From Edaphochlamys debaryana (taxonomy: Eukaryota > Chlorophyta > Chlorophyceae > Chlamydomonadales): a stretch of 64,000 nucleotides of DNA. The notes under the pieces are model-generated. The model was not told the origin of the DNA. It searched no databases and saw only the letters and a list, made by a program, of their open reading frames with translations. The position numbers were made by a program, and so were the translations under genes. Where the stretch lies: contig JAEHOE010000014.1 in the NCBI GenBank assembly GCA_016858145.1, positions 1,364,001 through 1,428,000 of the forward strand. Direction: 5' to 3'. Of this stretch, positions 22,539 to 33,378 are shown piece after piece. The stretch's first letter is position 1; the number at the start of each line of letters is the position of its first letter.

Positions 22539-24444
22539 CTACTCGGGGCACGCGGGGCCGTCAGCGCTGCCCTGCGAGCCACTCCACACCTCCGCGGGCC
22601 CCTTGCTCTCCGCATCCGACGCACTACGCATGCTCTGCTCGGTCGCCCGCACCGCTTCGTCCCAGTCGACGCTGCAGCCGTTGGCCAGCGGCCAGGCGAG
22701 GACAGGCGCGGGGTCGGTGCTCGGAGCCGTATCGTCCGTTACCCGCCTCCGCCAGCCAGCGAGGCACGTGAAAAGCATCTGGCCCCCGTTGGGGCCAAAG
22801 GAGACCCCCAGGCGCCGCAGCACTGACATCGTCCACAGATCGCCATGCCTAGCAGCTGCCCAGTATGGGTAGGGATAACCCTGTGCGGGTAGGAAAGCAC
22901 GCAACAAGGGTCACTCTGCGTGGGGAGCCGGGCACGCAGCAAGGGTCAGGAGGCGGGGTAGGGGGAAGCCCAAAGCTGCTGCCAGCCATACCACTCCCCT
23001 CTCACCGGCTTGGGGCAGCCCCGCTCGGCCAGGAGCTCCAGGGCCGCCCCGCAGCCCGACTTGGCCGCGTTCTCCCACGCCTCCTCGTCCACCTCACAGC
23101 CTCGCTCCAGCAGCCAGGCCATGAGCTCGACGTTGCCCGAGAAGGAGGCCCAGCGGAAGAGCTCTGAGGTGAAGCCTCCGATGGCCCCAGCGCCGTACGT
23201 CTCCACCAGCCAGGAAAGGCCGGCCAGGGAGCCCGACAGGGCTGCACCATGTGCCATGTTGACGAGCGGCAAAGAGCGCTCGCCGGCAGCTGCCGTCAGC
23301 GCTTGCATGGCCTCAAGGCCACCCTCCCCGGCACGGGCAGCTAAGGTCAGGGCCGCAGCTGTGGGCTGCACCCCCCGCTCCAGTAGATACGCCACGACCA
23401 GGGCGTCACCCCTGCGCGCTGCGGTCTCCAGGACCATCGTCTCCAGAGTCCCGCCCCGCGCCCGGAGCCACACCAGCCTCCCCACCGCAGCGCTGCCGGA
23501 CAGGGACTTCACGCATTCGTCCGCCGCGAAGAACAGGGTCTGCGCCGGCGTGCAGCCCCTCGCGAGCGGAAGGCGCACTTGTCCTCCCAGTCGGGGGTGG
23601 CGCTGGTAATAGCCTCCGTTTGTATGTGCACGCGTAAGAAGACATCCCGTGCAGCCCCGCTTGCCCTGGCGGGATACAGGCGCTCCCACGCCCTCTGCAG
23701 ACCCGCAAGACTGCAGCCCTTCGTCGCTGCCTCTAGAGCACCGAACATTAAACTGGGCCTGCGAAGGTGTGCCTCCATCAGCGTCCACGCCAGCTCCTCG
23801 TGCCCCTTGCGCAGGGCGGCGCAGGTGAGCTGCTCAGCGTCGGCACCCGCCTGCAGGCACCACCTGGCCACCTCCTCGTGACCCCCGGCTGCGGCCGCTT
23901 TCCCAGCGCACGTCGCAGTATTCATGCTCCAGTCAATTTCGCCACGATCCACCAGCCACTGGCACATGGCCAGCTGGCCAGCCCCGGCCGCCGCCGCAAC
24001 GAGGAGTTGGCCCAGCGTGAGGGTCTCCGCTGACTCGCATGAGTAGGCATCAGCAGCAAGCGGGAGCCCCGCCTCCGCCAGCGCCACCTCCAGGTTCGCC
24101 ACGTCTCCGCTGGCCGCAGTCCGGCCCAGGACCCCCCGCCGCTTCGCCAGCGTCAGGCCCCGGCACACGCGCCGGAACTCGGCGGCGAAGCACCAGCGCG
24201 GCACGGACCAGGCGGGGTCCACCTCAGCGCGCTCCGCGAACTGCTGCGCCGTGGCCCGCTGGACAAGCCGCATCGTGCAAGCCACCTCGTCGGGAAGGCA
24301 GCTAGCGATGTGGTCGACGATGCCGGGCAGCCAGACACGCGAGGTGCCGTCGTCATCGGCAGCAGCATTCGTGTCGTTGGCGGCATTCCGGTTGCTGGGC
24401 GCGGGCAACGTGCCCGCGAGCGCAGCCTGCTCGGTGTCGCTCAT
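22539..24444 (-). CDS. F-box-like/ankyrin-type repeat protein
   Basis: Two main exons, 24444-23006 and 22880-22539, give about 586 aa. The leader 'LPGIVDHIASCLPDEVACTM' resembles an F-box-like start. About ten ankyrin-like helical repeats follow, for example 'AAAAGAGQLAMCQWLVDRG', 'AAAGGHEEVARWCLQAGA' and 'ASFSGNVELMAWLLERGCEV'. Such proteins usually mediate protein-protein contacts, and with an F-box they recruit substrates to SCF ubiquitin ligases; that role is inferred. One frame change is needed near 23570: 'DWEDKCAF' continues in another frame at 'GCTPAQTLFFAADECVK'. A 20-base block there (23578-23559) begins GT and ends AG, and removing it restores the frame and makes the CDS length divisible by three. 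It is far below normal intron size. The alternative is an indel. The paralogue at 1.7-4.2 kb is much more decayed. Confidence 0.65.
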
Positions 24445-24659
24445 TTGAAAGCAGCCCTATGGCTGAAATCCTGAACAGAGGCGCCCGAGCCCAACTGGAT
24501 TCGTTAAATGTGTTCGTTGAGGGAACCTGGCTTCGCGCCTTTCTGCGTGCTGCAGGCTTGTCAGGCGTTCTATGCCAGTGGAGACATGAGGTGCAAGCGA
24601 CAACTGTCTGGACCTGGCCGGACACACCCTTCGCTCCATCATCCCGCTCCCCCTCCTCC

Positions 24660-24780
24660 CCGGTCTTCCTCCTGACAAGTTGCGGCAGCGGCTACGTCGA
24701 CGCACTCAGCTGCATCACCCGCCATCGCTCTGACTACTCTGCATGGCGCCTGCGAGCGCAGAACCTCCCGCCGGCCCTCG
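24660..24780. repeat. Diverged direct repeat, right copy flanking ankyrin-type gene
   Basis: Shares cagcggctacgtcga (24686-24700) and ctcagctgcatc (24704-24715) in the same order and orientation with about 21805-21843. Confidence 0.5.
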
Positions 24781-25112
24781 TTCAGGCCCCCAGTACGGGT
24801 GCTCCGCTCCCCTGGCTCCCCATAGCAGGCGCTAGCCCTGGCCCCTGACGGCCCCGCCGGTCTTGCCTGACTCCTCGTCCTCATCCTCTTGCCCGTCCCC
24901 ACAGCCCGAAAGAAAGCCCAGCTGTTGTTGGTTACAGCGGCCTTAACTCCAAACCGTTCCCTCCCGCCCCGGTCCCTTCGCGTCCGTTTGGCGCTGAAAC
25001 CAAGCCGGCCCGCGGTGTACCTGCCGCTCCCCGCATCCGCACCAGCGCCGCGCCAGTCCAGGGTCCTGAGCGGACTCTCCCACCAACCCTACCCTGTCCT
25101 GCCCTCGTGCGT

Positions 25113-25117
25113 TTACA
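25113..25117 (-). terminator. Possible TGTAA polyadenylation signal, TMEM128-like gene
   Basis: TGTAA on the minus strand about 150 bases past the stop codon, a normal distance for a chlorophycean 3' end. Confidence 0.45.
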
Positions 25118-25268
25118 GATGGCGCTACCCCACGCACGACAGCCCTATTCCACTGTGCAGTTCGTCCCCCGCACGTGCATCCATGTATGCCTCCGCGGTC
25201 CTCACAGCCCCGCAGCCACGGTCCCCACGGGGATGGCAGCACGGCTGGGCGGAGCACACGGGCGCGGC

Positions 25269-28011
25269 TCAGCTCTCCTTGGTGGCGTCTCGCCCCTCAC
25301 TGCCCCCCTCCCCCTCCCCCTCGGCCTCTGCCTCCGCCTCGTCCTCGTAGTCCCGGTGCGAGGGCCTCGGGGCCCGCTTGGGCCTGGAGGGGGCCAGTGG
25401 GCCCACCCCCGGCACCCAGGCCAGGGCCGACACCGCCCCGTACGTCACCACCATCTGGGGGGGGGGGGCCGGGGGGGGGGGGTCCAAGGATTGAGGGAGG
25501 GGTGGGGTGGGGTGAGAACAGGGGGGAGGAGGCGGGGAGCGGGTGATCATGTACATTCGGCAACCGGCCGACAAGACGGCAGGCAGGGGCGGGTGAAGAG
25601 GTAAGGGGTCGACTCGGGATGGGCTGTGAGGTGCGAGCGGCAGGGAAAAGGGAGAAGGGAAGTCTGTGGCTCAGTGCACCGCAGCCTGCTCCTCACATCC
25701 TGCATCCCCTCTCCCCTTCCCCTCCTTCCCCTCCCCCTACCCCCCCCCGCTCACCACCTGCACCACCGCCAGCACCGAGAACACGGGCCACAGCGCTATC
25801 ATGAAGCTGGGGAGGGGACGGGGCGGATGGACAAGCCTTAATGAGGAGGACGGGGCCGGTTGCTGCACGGACAGGACAGGATAGGACCGGACCGGACCGG
25901 ACATGCGGGGTTCCGCCGATGCATGGGAGATGGGGCCTTGCTCGCAAGCCCTCACCCCGCCCTTGCAGGCCGCCCCCTGCCCGCCAGCCTTCCTGGTGAC
26001 AGAGTGGCCGTGCGGCGTTCGGCGCGCACGCAGTGATCGGCTCAGGCCCACGCGAGATCAGTACTGGTACCCCAGAGTGATCCTGTCCCAATATTCTACT
26101 CCAGCTGGTAGCGTCTTTCCAGGTATGCAAGGGCCCAGGCGACTTGCCAGGAAGTGCAACAGGAAGCGATGCTTGAGCTCGGGGAACATAGTCCTCACGT
26201 AGATGCAGTGCCCTAGCAGCAGCATCTCATAGGGGAGCGACTTGTAGGCGCCATACAGATCAGAGGCCGAGGCCACGCCCAGGAAGGGCTCGACGATTGC
26301 CCGGCTGGCTTTGAGCACGTCGTCCATGGCTGCTAGTCGCGCTAAGATGTACCGGTAGAGAGGAGGTAGGGGCTGGCTGCTCGCAAGCCCTAACCCTGCC
26401 CTTGCAAGCCACACAATCTCCTCCCTTCCCGCTTCCTCTCCCCTCCCCTCCCCTCCCCCCCACCACCCCCACCCCCCTCCCCCCTCCCCCCTCACGACAC
26501 GATGCTGCACAGCATGGTCACCGCCGCCACCGGCACCGCCAGCGTCTCGGATCGGGCGGGGTCGGCCACCTTGCACACGTAGCCCAGCCTGGGGTGGTAG
26601 GCGGGGGTGGGGGGGTTACAGGGGGACGGGCGGCGGCGGGGTCACGGACGGAAGGGAAGGAGAGGAGAGAGGGCAGACCCAAGGACCTCAGGAGGAGATG
26701 AAGACCGAGAGACTGAGTGTCCCATGGCTCTCCGCCCCCCACCACCCGTATGACTCACCAGCCGTACACGTACAGGAAGAGCAGGCCGTTGAAGAGCATG
26801 TTGATGAGCCCGAAGAACGTAAACAGCCTGCGGGAGGGGGGCAGGAAAGTGGGGGGAAGGGGATGTTCAATATAGGCCCTTGCGGCATGCGCCGTCTGCG
26901 GCCCTCGCACCCCTTGTGTCCCCCACACACCTGCCCTCGCCTCGCACCTGCTCTCCTATCAAACGGCCTCAGCGCTGCCCCGCATGGCGCCACGTGCGCT
27001 ACCCCCCCGTCGGATGAGGAGAGCGCCGACCCAGCACCAGGCCCCAGCGCCAGCCAACCCGGCCCGGCCTCCCAGCACAGCCGGCTGGTGCCCGGGCTGC
27101 GGCCCCCGAGCGGCAGCCCCCGCGCCACCAGCCCGGGCGCAGGCACAGAGACAGCCGGGAACGCCGTGCCTGCTGCGCTGCCGCTGCCGCTGGTCCTGGC
27201 GCTGCTGGCGGCCCTGCTGCACTGCGCACCAGCACACTCTCCCCAAAGCGTTCTCGCGCCCTGCTGAAGCATCCCTCCCACGGCCTGACAAGGCATTCCC
27301 GACCCCTCAACCCCGCTGCTCCCTGCCCCACTTTCTCCGCACGCGCACTCCCTTCACCCTTTGCACTTCACCCACCCGCCCGTCACGCGTAACCTCCCCC
27401 GCGCCCCCCTTGTCCCAGGGTATGCCCCTGCACCTCCCCTGCCCCTCGGTCCTGAACCGCCCCGCCCGCCAGCCGCCTCACTTGTTGACTCGGTCATCCA
27501 GGATCATGAGGCTAAGCAGGTCCCTGGTGCCGTTGCCGTACACCACCTGAGGGATGGGGGGCTGGCATGGGTGGGATAGTGCGGGGGGCAGGAGACGGTG
27601 CAATGGGGGGCTAGGGGGGCCGGGGCCGGGTGCAGGTCAGGTCGGGTCAGGGAGATTCGCATGGAGAGTCGCCTGCTGACCGCCCAAGGGGCAGCGGCCT
27701 GCGCGGCCCACCGCTCCCTGTGAGGAGTGCTGCAGTGCCTGTCAGGGGGCACGATGAGCATCCGCTACGATGCCGTCAGAGCGGAGCTTGGTGTCGCTGC
27801 TGCTCACACAAGTCTTCGGAGGGCCCCTCAAGGATGGGTACCCCAGAGGGGGTCCCCCGCATCCTCCGTTGGCCCCCACACCCACCACGACTATAGCCAG
27901 TGCCGCCCAGAACAGTGACTCCAGAGTGGCTTTACGCCGCGTCCACGCGGCAGCAGCCTTCCGCTTCTGGCGTCGCTCCTCCCGCGTGTCGACGCGAGGT
28001 TCCGGCGCCAT
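25269..28011 (-). CDS. TMEM128-like four-pass membrane protein
   Basis: Six exons (28011-27886, 27546-27482, 26827-26759, 26588-26496, 25806-25755, 25454-25269) join in phase to 196 aa. The start is basic ('REERRQKRKAAAAWTRRK'), followed by four hydrophobic segments at roughly residues 30-42, 62-85, 88-118 and 120-145, and an acidic Glu/Gly C-terminal tail. The stretch 'SFMIALWPVFSVLAVVQ' resembles the 'FNIALWHVWSF' region of animal TMEM128, an endoplasmic-reticulum membrane family of unknown function and about 165 aa. The family call rests on that stretch and on overall topology, so it is moderate; the gene model itself is strong. All introns are GT-AG with G-rich starts. Intron 4 (25807-26495) contains a copied fragment of the neighbouring TRIC gene, in the same orientation as this gene. 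Confidence 0.7.
26001..26338 (-). pseudogene. Copied first exon + intron start of the TRIC gene
   Basis: The segment is nearly identical to 31511-31840. It begins 17 bases upstream of the TRIC ATG, covers the 60-codon first coding exon and continues about 140 bases into TRIC intron 1, past the GC donor. It retains intron sequence, so it is a genomic copy, not a retrocopy. Differences in the exon part are mostly synonymous, with one Gly-to-Arg change ('HCIYVRTMF' against 'HCIYVGTMF'). The intron part has about two substitutions and a six-base indel. It sits in intron 4 of the TMEM128-like gene and, unspliced, would read on to a stop. It has no promoter or remaining exons of its own and is probably a non-functional passenger, unless it is used as a cassette exon. 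Confidence 0.85.
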
Positions 28012-28976
28012 GCTGGTCGATGCGCCTGTCGCTGCACCTGCGCGACTGCCTAACGCGCACCAATTTTGACTCCAGAATGCGAACGCGTCTTCTGCTGGCC
28101 CTTGAAGTGCTTGACCAAGCGTCCGCTAAGAGTTGTCTGCAAAATGCGCGCGATCAGAGCTCTTGCAACAAAACTTAGCAGTATTGTAGGCGCAGTATCT
28201 TCACGGTCGTGCAAAGTAGCAAGGACTCTCGAGGGCAGCGGGCTTGGTATGGGGCCATGGAGGGGGCAGTGCGTGAACACACGCTGGAGCCGATGGGAGC
28301 GGTCACATGCCCGCCCTCACCCTCCTCCACGGCCTGTCCACCGGCGGCATACTCTCACACGCACGTTGGCACATCACCTCACCCACGCACTTTTACACAT
28401 AGCAGCGAACACGCCGTCCCTAGGCTCACGGCAAGGGCGCTGGCAACTGGCCGTGGCTCCTGATGAGCGGTGTGACCGCGCCCCTTGTTACCCCGCCCGC
28501 ATCCCTCCCAGACGAGACGCCCCTTGCCGTCCACCAGCGCCGCCACCATCCGCCTTCCGCCAGCCGACCCCCCCCCCAAATACCATGGCATCATCACAGC
28601 GCTAGCCCAGGATGCTGCTCCTGGGAGGCGCAAATAACCAAATACGGATGCTCCAGCACCCATGGCTGCACGGCGTGTACCCCGCGCTCACGTTGGGGAA
28701 AGCGCTTGGCTCCAGCCCCAATAATAGTCTCCTTGGCCTGTCTCCGAATATTCTCTTCGCCCATGCGCTCTCTCCCAGGCTCATGCACCACGCGCCTTCT
28801 TCGTGCCCGCTTCATGCGGCTCCCGTCCCAACCGCCCCGCCCCTGCACTGTCTTTCAGCGCCACCCTTTCTGCCCATCTACAAGCTCCCATGCGCAAGGA
28901 CACTGTCTCATCCTTCCCAACTAGCCCCCTCGCGACCCCGTCGCACGCGATGGCCAACGCAACGCCCTCTGCCCCT
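28012..28976. other. TRIC 3' flank and TMEM128-like promoter side
   Basis: The two flanking genes are in tandem on the minus strand. The region should carry the TRIC 3' UTR and the TMEM128-like promoter. No exon chain is visible. Confidence 0.45.
28393..28397 (-). terminator. Possible TGTAA polyadenylation signal of TRIC gene
   Basis: TGTAA on the minus strand about 580 bases past the TRIC stop. Confidence 0.3.
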
Positions 28977-31820
28977 CTACCGGGCCTTCTTGCTCTCCGC
29001 CTTGGCCTCAGCCTTGTCGCCCTTCTTCTTGGCATCGCCCTTCTTGGGGTCGGCCTTCTTGCCGCCGCCCACCGTGATCCACTCGCCGCCGCCGCCGCCG
29101 CCGCTCTTAACCACCGTCACCTCGGCCTTGGGCGCCGACACGTCCGGGGCAGCCTGCGCGTGGGGCGGGAATCGCGGTCAATGGGGGCCGGGGAAGGAGG
29201 TGCTGTGCTGAGAGGGCGCGGAGGCACAAGGCCAAACGGTAGCGTCTCAAAGCCCCATCGTCCGGCCACAAGATGCCTTGTACCCATTCCCGCAAACCAC
29301 CGCCTCCCGGTCTCCCAAGCGCACCTCGGCCGCCTGCTTCTTGGGCGGTGCCGCGGGGGCCACAGCCGCGGGCGCCGCGGCGCCGTTGGCCTTGGCCACC
29401 CCGTTGGCCTTGGGCGCAGGGGCGGGGGCCACAGGGGCGGGGGCGGGGGAGGAAGCGCGGGCCACGGGCGCCGGAGCGGGCTTGGGCACGGGCACGGTGG
29501 GCTTAGCCGGCAGGGCCCGGGGGGCGGGCACGTCCGCCTTCTTGGCCGGGGCCGGGGCGGGGGCGGGCTTGGCGGGGGCCAGGGCGACGGGGCCGGCCGT
29601 GGGCATGGGCACCAGGCTGGGGTGCGGAGGGCGGGGGGTGACATGTTGGCGTACGCGGGGCCAGCGGGGTTAGGGCCCGCCATCCAGGTGTTCGTAGCCC
29701 GCCTGCAACCCTTCCTCCTGTCCTAACAAGCAAGCACCTCTCCAAGCCCTCCGCACCACCCTGCAGCTCCTGCTCCCACCTGAGCGTGTGCAGCACGCGG
29801 GCGATGGGGTAGGTGAAGTCCGAGGCGGCGGCGCCCAGCAGGTCAGACACCACCGAGTGGACCAGCTGGGGGGAGGTAACGGGGGGGGGGGCATGAGCGC
29901 TCGACGTGGAGCAAGCCACTGCTTCGCTAGTCTCCAGCCCATAGCAGTCTCCATGACCCGCGCCTCAGCGTCCTCCCTGACGAAGCCCCGACCCCAAATC
30001 CCTTCGCCCTCCCTCCCACTCCTCCCCCACCCCACCCCACCCCCACCCCACCAGCACGGTGATGAGCACCGCCGCCGCCTCGGCGCTGGTCAGCAGGGCC
30101 GTGGCCTTGCAGGCCGCCCAGTACCCCGCGGCGCCCAGGAAGGCGCTGCGCCACACGAACCCGGGCGCCGCCAGCTCCGAGGTGCCCGGCAGCACGCCCA
30201 TGCCCCCCCGCAGCGCGTCCGACAGGAACTTGCCGCCGCAGCCCGCCAGGGTGCCCAGGATGAGGGGGGCGGCCAGCACGGTGGGGTACATGGCCACGGC
30301 CACGTCCACCTGGGGAGGCAAAGGGGGGGACGGGGTGAGCGGGCGCGAGGGTGGGGGGACGGGGGCCGTTCCATCCTCGGCAGCTGTATGGCACTAGGGA
30401 TGAGGCCCAAGCTTGCGGCCAACAACAGTCGGCGCTTGCGTACGTAACCTCTAGGCTCTGCCTCTGCTTCCGCCCCGCCCCCCTCTCCTTCCCCGCCATC
30501 CTCCTCCCCCTCCCCACCCGGGCGATCATGAGGTTGGCCCGCATGACAGTCACACAGGCCTTGGTGAACATCTGGGGTGGGGGAAAGCGGAAGGGGGCAC
30601 GTGGGTGGAGCTCGCTGGTGCATGGAGTCACGGAGTCAGGGGAACTTAGAAGGCAGTGTCGCACGAAAGCCAGTGGAGAGCCACTCGAGCGACGCAGGGG
30701 TGCAAGCCGCAGGCCTTGGGAAGGGAGACACACAAGGTGCGACCCACACGCCGCACACGCCCCCGCCAGGCCCGGTAGGTGGTAGCCCCCCCGCCCTCGC
30801 CAGGCAGGCCGTTGCTGCCTGCCTGATTCAACAGCGGCACCGCCCGCCCCCACCCCGCCGCAGTCCCGCAGTCTCACCCGGACGGGCAGGAAGGAGTGCA
30901 GGCGGGCTGCCAGGTTGAAGGGGCAGTAGGCCATGACCCACCTGCGAAAGGGAGGGGGCGGGTAAGGGCGAGGAGGAGGGAAAGGGGGAGGGTGAGGGGG
31001 CACATACATCGTGGTGGGCAGGCAGGGGGCCTCCCGGCCGCTCTTCGCTGGCTCCAAAGAGCCAGGTGCTGCCTCCACTCCATCAGCGCCCCGTGCCAGC
31101 TTGGATCCCTCGGTCCTCCATCGACCCGAAAGCCCCTGGCGCCTCACCAGCAGATGGTCAGGTACACGCCAACCTGGTTGTGCGCCAGGATGTTGATGTG
31201 CGCCTTGTCCGGGTCCTGCGGAGGCGGCAGGGGAGCCGCTGTCAGGCTGTATGGGAGCGGCAGGCTGGATTGCAAGCAGGAGAAGAGCGGTGCGCCTGCG
31301 ACGGCGGCCTCGGGGGGCGCACAGGGGGAGGCGCCCTCCGGTGCGGCTGGCGGCTGCCCGTGCACGTAACGGCTGCACGCCACGCTGCAGCAGCTCACCG
31401 TGATCAGCAGCGCCGTGAGCATACCGCCGCCGAACCCAGCCAGGTAGGTCACCTAAAGGGTGCAAACCAAAGGGCCCTGATCAGAGGGCGACGGATAGAA
31501 GAGTGGCCGCGCGGCGTTCGGCGCGCACGCAGTGATCGACTCAGGCCCACGCGAGATCAGTACCCCAGAGTGATCCTGTCCCAATATTCTACTCCAGCTG
31601 GTAGCGTCTTTCCAGGTATGCAAGGGCCCAGGCGACTTGCCAGGAAGTGCAACAGGAAGCGATGCTTGAGCTCCGGGAACATCGTGCCCACGTAGATGCA
31701 GTGCCCCAGCAGCAGCATCTCATAGGGGAGCGACTTGTAGGCGCCATACAGATCAGAGGCCGAGGCCACGCCCAGGAAAGGCTCGACGATTGCCCGGCTG
31801 GCTTTGAGCACGTCGTCCAT
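28977..31820 (-). CDS. TRIC-type cation channel family protein
   Basis: Nine exons (31820-31641, 31452-31399, 31215-31148, 30941-30878, 30571-30518, 30309-30052, 29865-29780, 29616-29325, 29153-28977) join in phase to 410 aa. The family signature is 'WVMAYCPFNLAARLHSFLPV' (TRIC proteins have W-x-FYCPFD-x10-FLPVK), followed by 'KACVTVMRANLMIARV', the small-residue segment 'LGTLAGCGGKFLSDALRG' and a late helix 'SAFLGAAGYWAACKATAL'. About seven hydrophobic segments cover residues 1-250. In animals TRICs are ER/SR monovalent-cation channels that balance Ca2+ release; algal function is not known to me. The last 155 residues are an Ala/Pro/Lys tail ending in alternating Lys/Asp/Glu, cytosolic by inference. 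Intron 1 uses a GC donor (CCTG|GCAAGT), which joins 'HRFLLHFL' to 'VTYLAGFGGG' exactly in phase. Exon 1 is duplicated at 26.0-26.3 kb. Confidence 0.85.
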
Positions 31821-32079
31821 GGCTGCTAGTCGCGCTATGGAGCGCTGGGTGTTCTCAGAGGTGGTGGGTATAGGTAGAACTCGGGTCGAAGCGACTTGCC
31901 CTTGCCAGCCAGGGCAGAAGTGCCGCACCCCATCCGGCCCCCACCGTCTTCTGAAAAGGGGACTCCACCAAAACGTTGAGCTTGCTGGGGTCACGCACGA
32001 CCCACACGCCCGAGCTTCACACACCTACCTGGCTTCAAGCTCACCGCCTGCAAGCCTATCACCCACCAGAATCACTACG
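31821..32079. promoter_or_regulatory. Short bidirectional promoter, TRIC / ClpS
   Basis: About 260 bases separate the TRIC ATG (minus) from the likely ClpS ATG (plus), so the two promoters and both 5' UTRs must overlap here. I see no TATA box. The frame upstream of the TRIC ATG stays open, but 'MDDVLKAS' is preferred because the copied fragment stops matching 17 bases upstream of it. Confidence 0.5.
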
Positions 32080-33378
32080 ATGGCCGCCTCCGTGCTCCGG
32101 GCCCCTCCGGCCAGCCTGAGCGCTCCCAAGACGTCCTCGGTGAGCACCTAGAGCCTCCACTGCCCACCTAGGCTCTGGCACAGCACGGGGGCGGAAAGCG
32201 TCGCTGCCACAGTTGCGCGCTCCAACAGTTCGCGGCTTTTGCGCAGGCCGTCTTTGCTCGCCCTGCTTGCTCGCGGTGGCACCGTGTGGCTTTTGGTGGG
32301 TACTGGGTCCAGAGGGGCCAGGAAGCCTACTCTGACTGAACGGCTGGAATGCGGTTGCGCCTTGGCGCGCCGCTATCCGCGCACCACGAGCTACCAGGCG
32401 CTCCCCTGGCGCCATCGCTTGGCCCAACGTAGCTGAAGGGCGTTCGGCGGCGCTGGGCGCTTGCTGCCTCTCCGGCCCTCGCTTCACTTCGCGCCCGCTC
32501 GGCTTGCAGGTGCCCAACCCTCTGCGCTCCAAACGACCCGGTCGTTCGTCACCGCTCGTGCCTCTGGGGGCGTAATAGACGCTCCCACCACCATCTCCAA
32601 GCCCGAGCAAGGGTGAGCATGTTGCGCGCGGTTGCGGGTCCGGCAGGTCAAGCTCCGTCCGTCGGTCTTAATTGGTGATGCTCTATACAACTGCCAGCAC
32701 CCGAGAAGCGCCGTGTCCGCTCGTTTGGACGCCACCTTAGCAGTCGGTGGCTTGCAGCGGAGCCTAACCTCCGTGCTCGCCCGCTTGCAGAACCGAGAAG
32801 TCCTTCAAGCGGCCACCAATCTACAAGGTCTTCCTGCACAACGATAACTACAACAAGCGCGAGTGAGCGAGGCGACGGGGCAGCGGGGCGCCGTGCTAGG
32901 GCTTCGCGACGGCCTGAGCGCGCCGCCTGTCCTGTGCCCTCCGCCGACCCTGCGCCCTCGTTCCCCTGTGCTCATCCCCCCCCCCCGCCAGGTACGTGGT
33001 CAAGGTGCTGCTCAAGGTGGTGAAGGAGATTACCGTGGACGACGCTGTCGTAGTTATGCAGGTGAGCCAAGCAGTAAGGGAGAGCTGTGGTTTGGGCGCG
33101 TTCAGATCGAGCACCGTGGTTGGCCTCGGGTGCCTTGAGCACCGGGCGGCCTCCACCAATGCGTGGATGCACGCAGTGGCGTCTGCACAGTTCTGGTCAG
33201 GCTTGGTTCCCCTTTTTGACGATAGCCAAACCCAACCCACCCTGCCCCGTCCCCGCAGGAGGCGCACGAGACGGGCGTTGCGATGGTGGTGGCATGCCCA
33301 CAGGAGAACGCGGAGCGCTACTGCGAGGGCCTGCGCCTCAACGGCCTCACTAGCACCATTGAGAGCGGTGGCTGCTGA
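32080..33378 (+). CDS. CLPS: ClpS, N-degron adaptor of the (plastid) Clp protease
   Basis: ClpS binds proteins with destabilising N-terminal residues and hands them to a ClpC/ClpA-type chaperone for degradation, in algae and plants in the plastid. Exons: 32080-32139 ('MAASVLRAPPASLSAPKTSS', transit-peptide-like), 32510-32612, 32791-32862, 32992-33061 and 33259-33378. The core 'YKVFLHNDNYNKREYVVKVL' carries the Asn-Asp pair of the substrate pocket, and 'EAHETGVAMVV' carries the conserved pocket His. The end 'LNGLTSTIESGGC' matches plant ClpS1. The last four exons join in phase. The first exon ends in phase 0 while the second must be read as 'AQPSALQTTRSF...' one base out, so either a small exon is missing, the start lies elsewhere, or there is an indel. 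The identity is secure; the N-terminus is not. Confidence 0.9.

Larger units (their letters stand above)
24445..25268. other. Ankyrin-type gene promoter side; repeat; TMEM128-like 3' flank
   Basis: No supported exon. Holds the upstream region of the minus-strand ankyrin-type gene and the 3' flank of the minus-strand TMEM128-like gene, with a diverged repeat at about 24660-24780. Confidence 0.45.

Noticed and set aside
26001..26338. Copied TRIC segment considered as a self-contained small gene or introner element
   Set aside because: Its coding part is simply TRIC exon 1 reading into intron 1, and there are no terminal repeats or clear target duplication; a duplicated gene fragment explains it.
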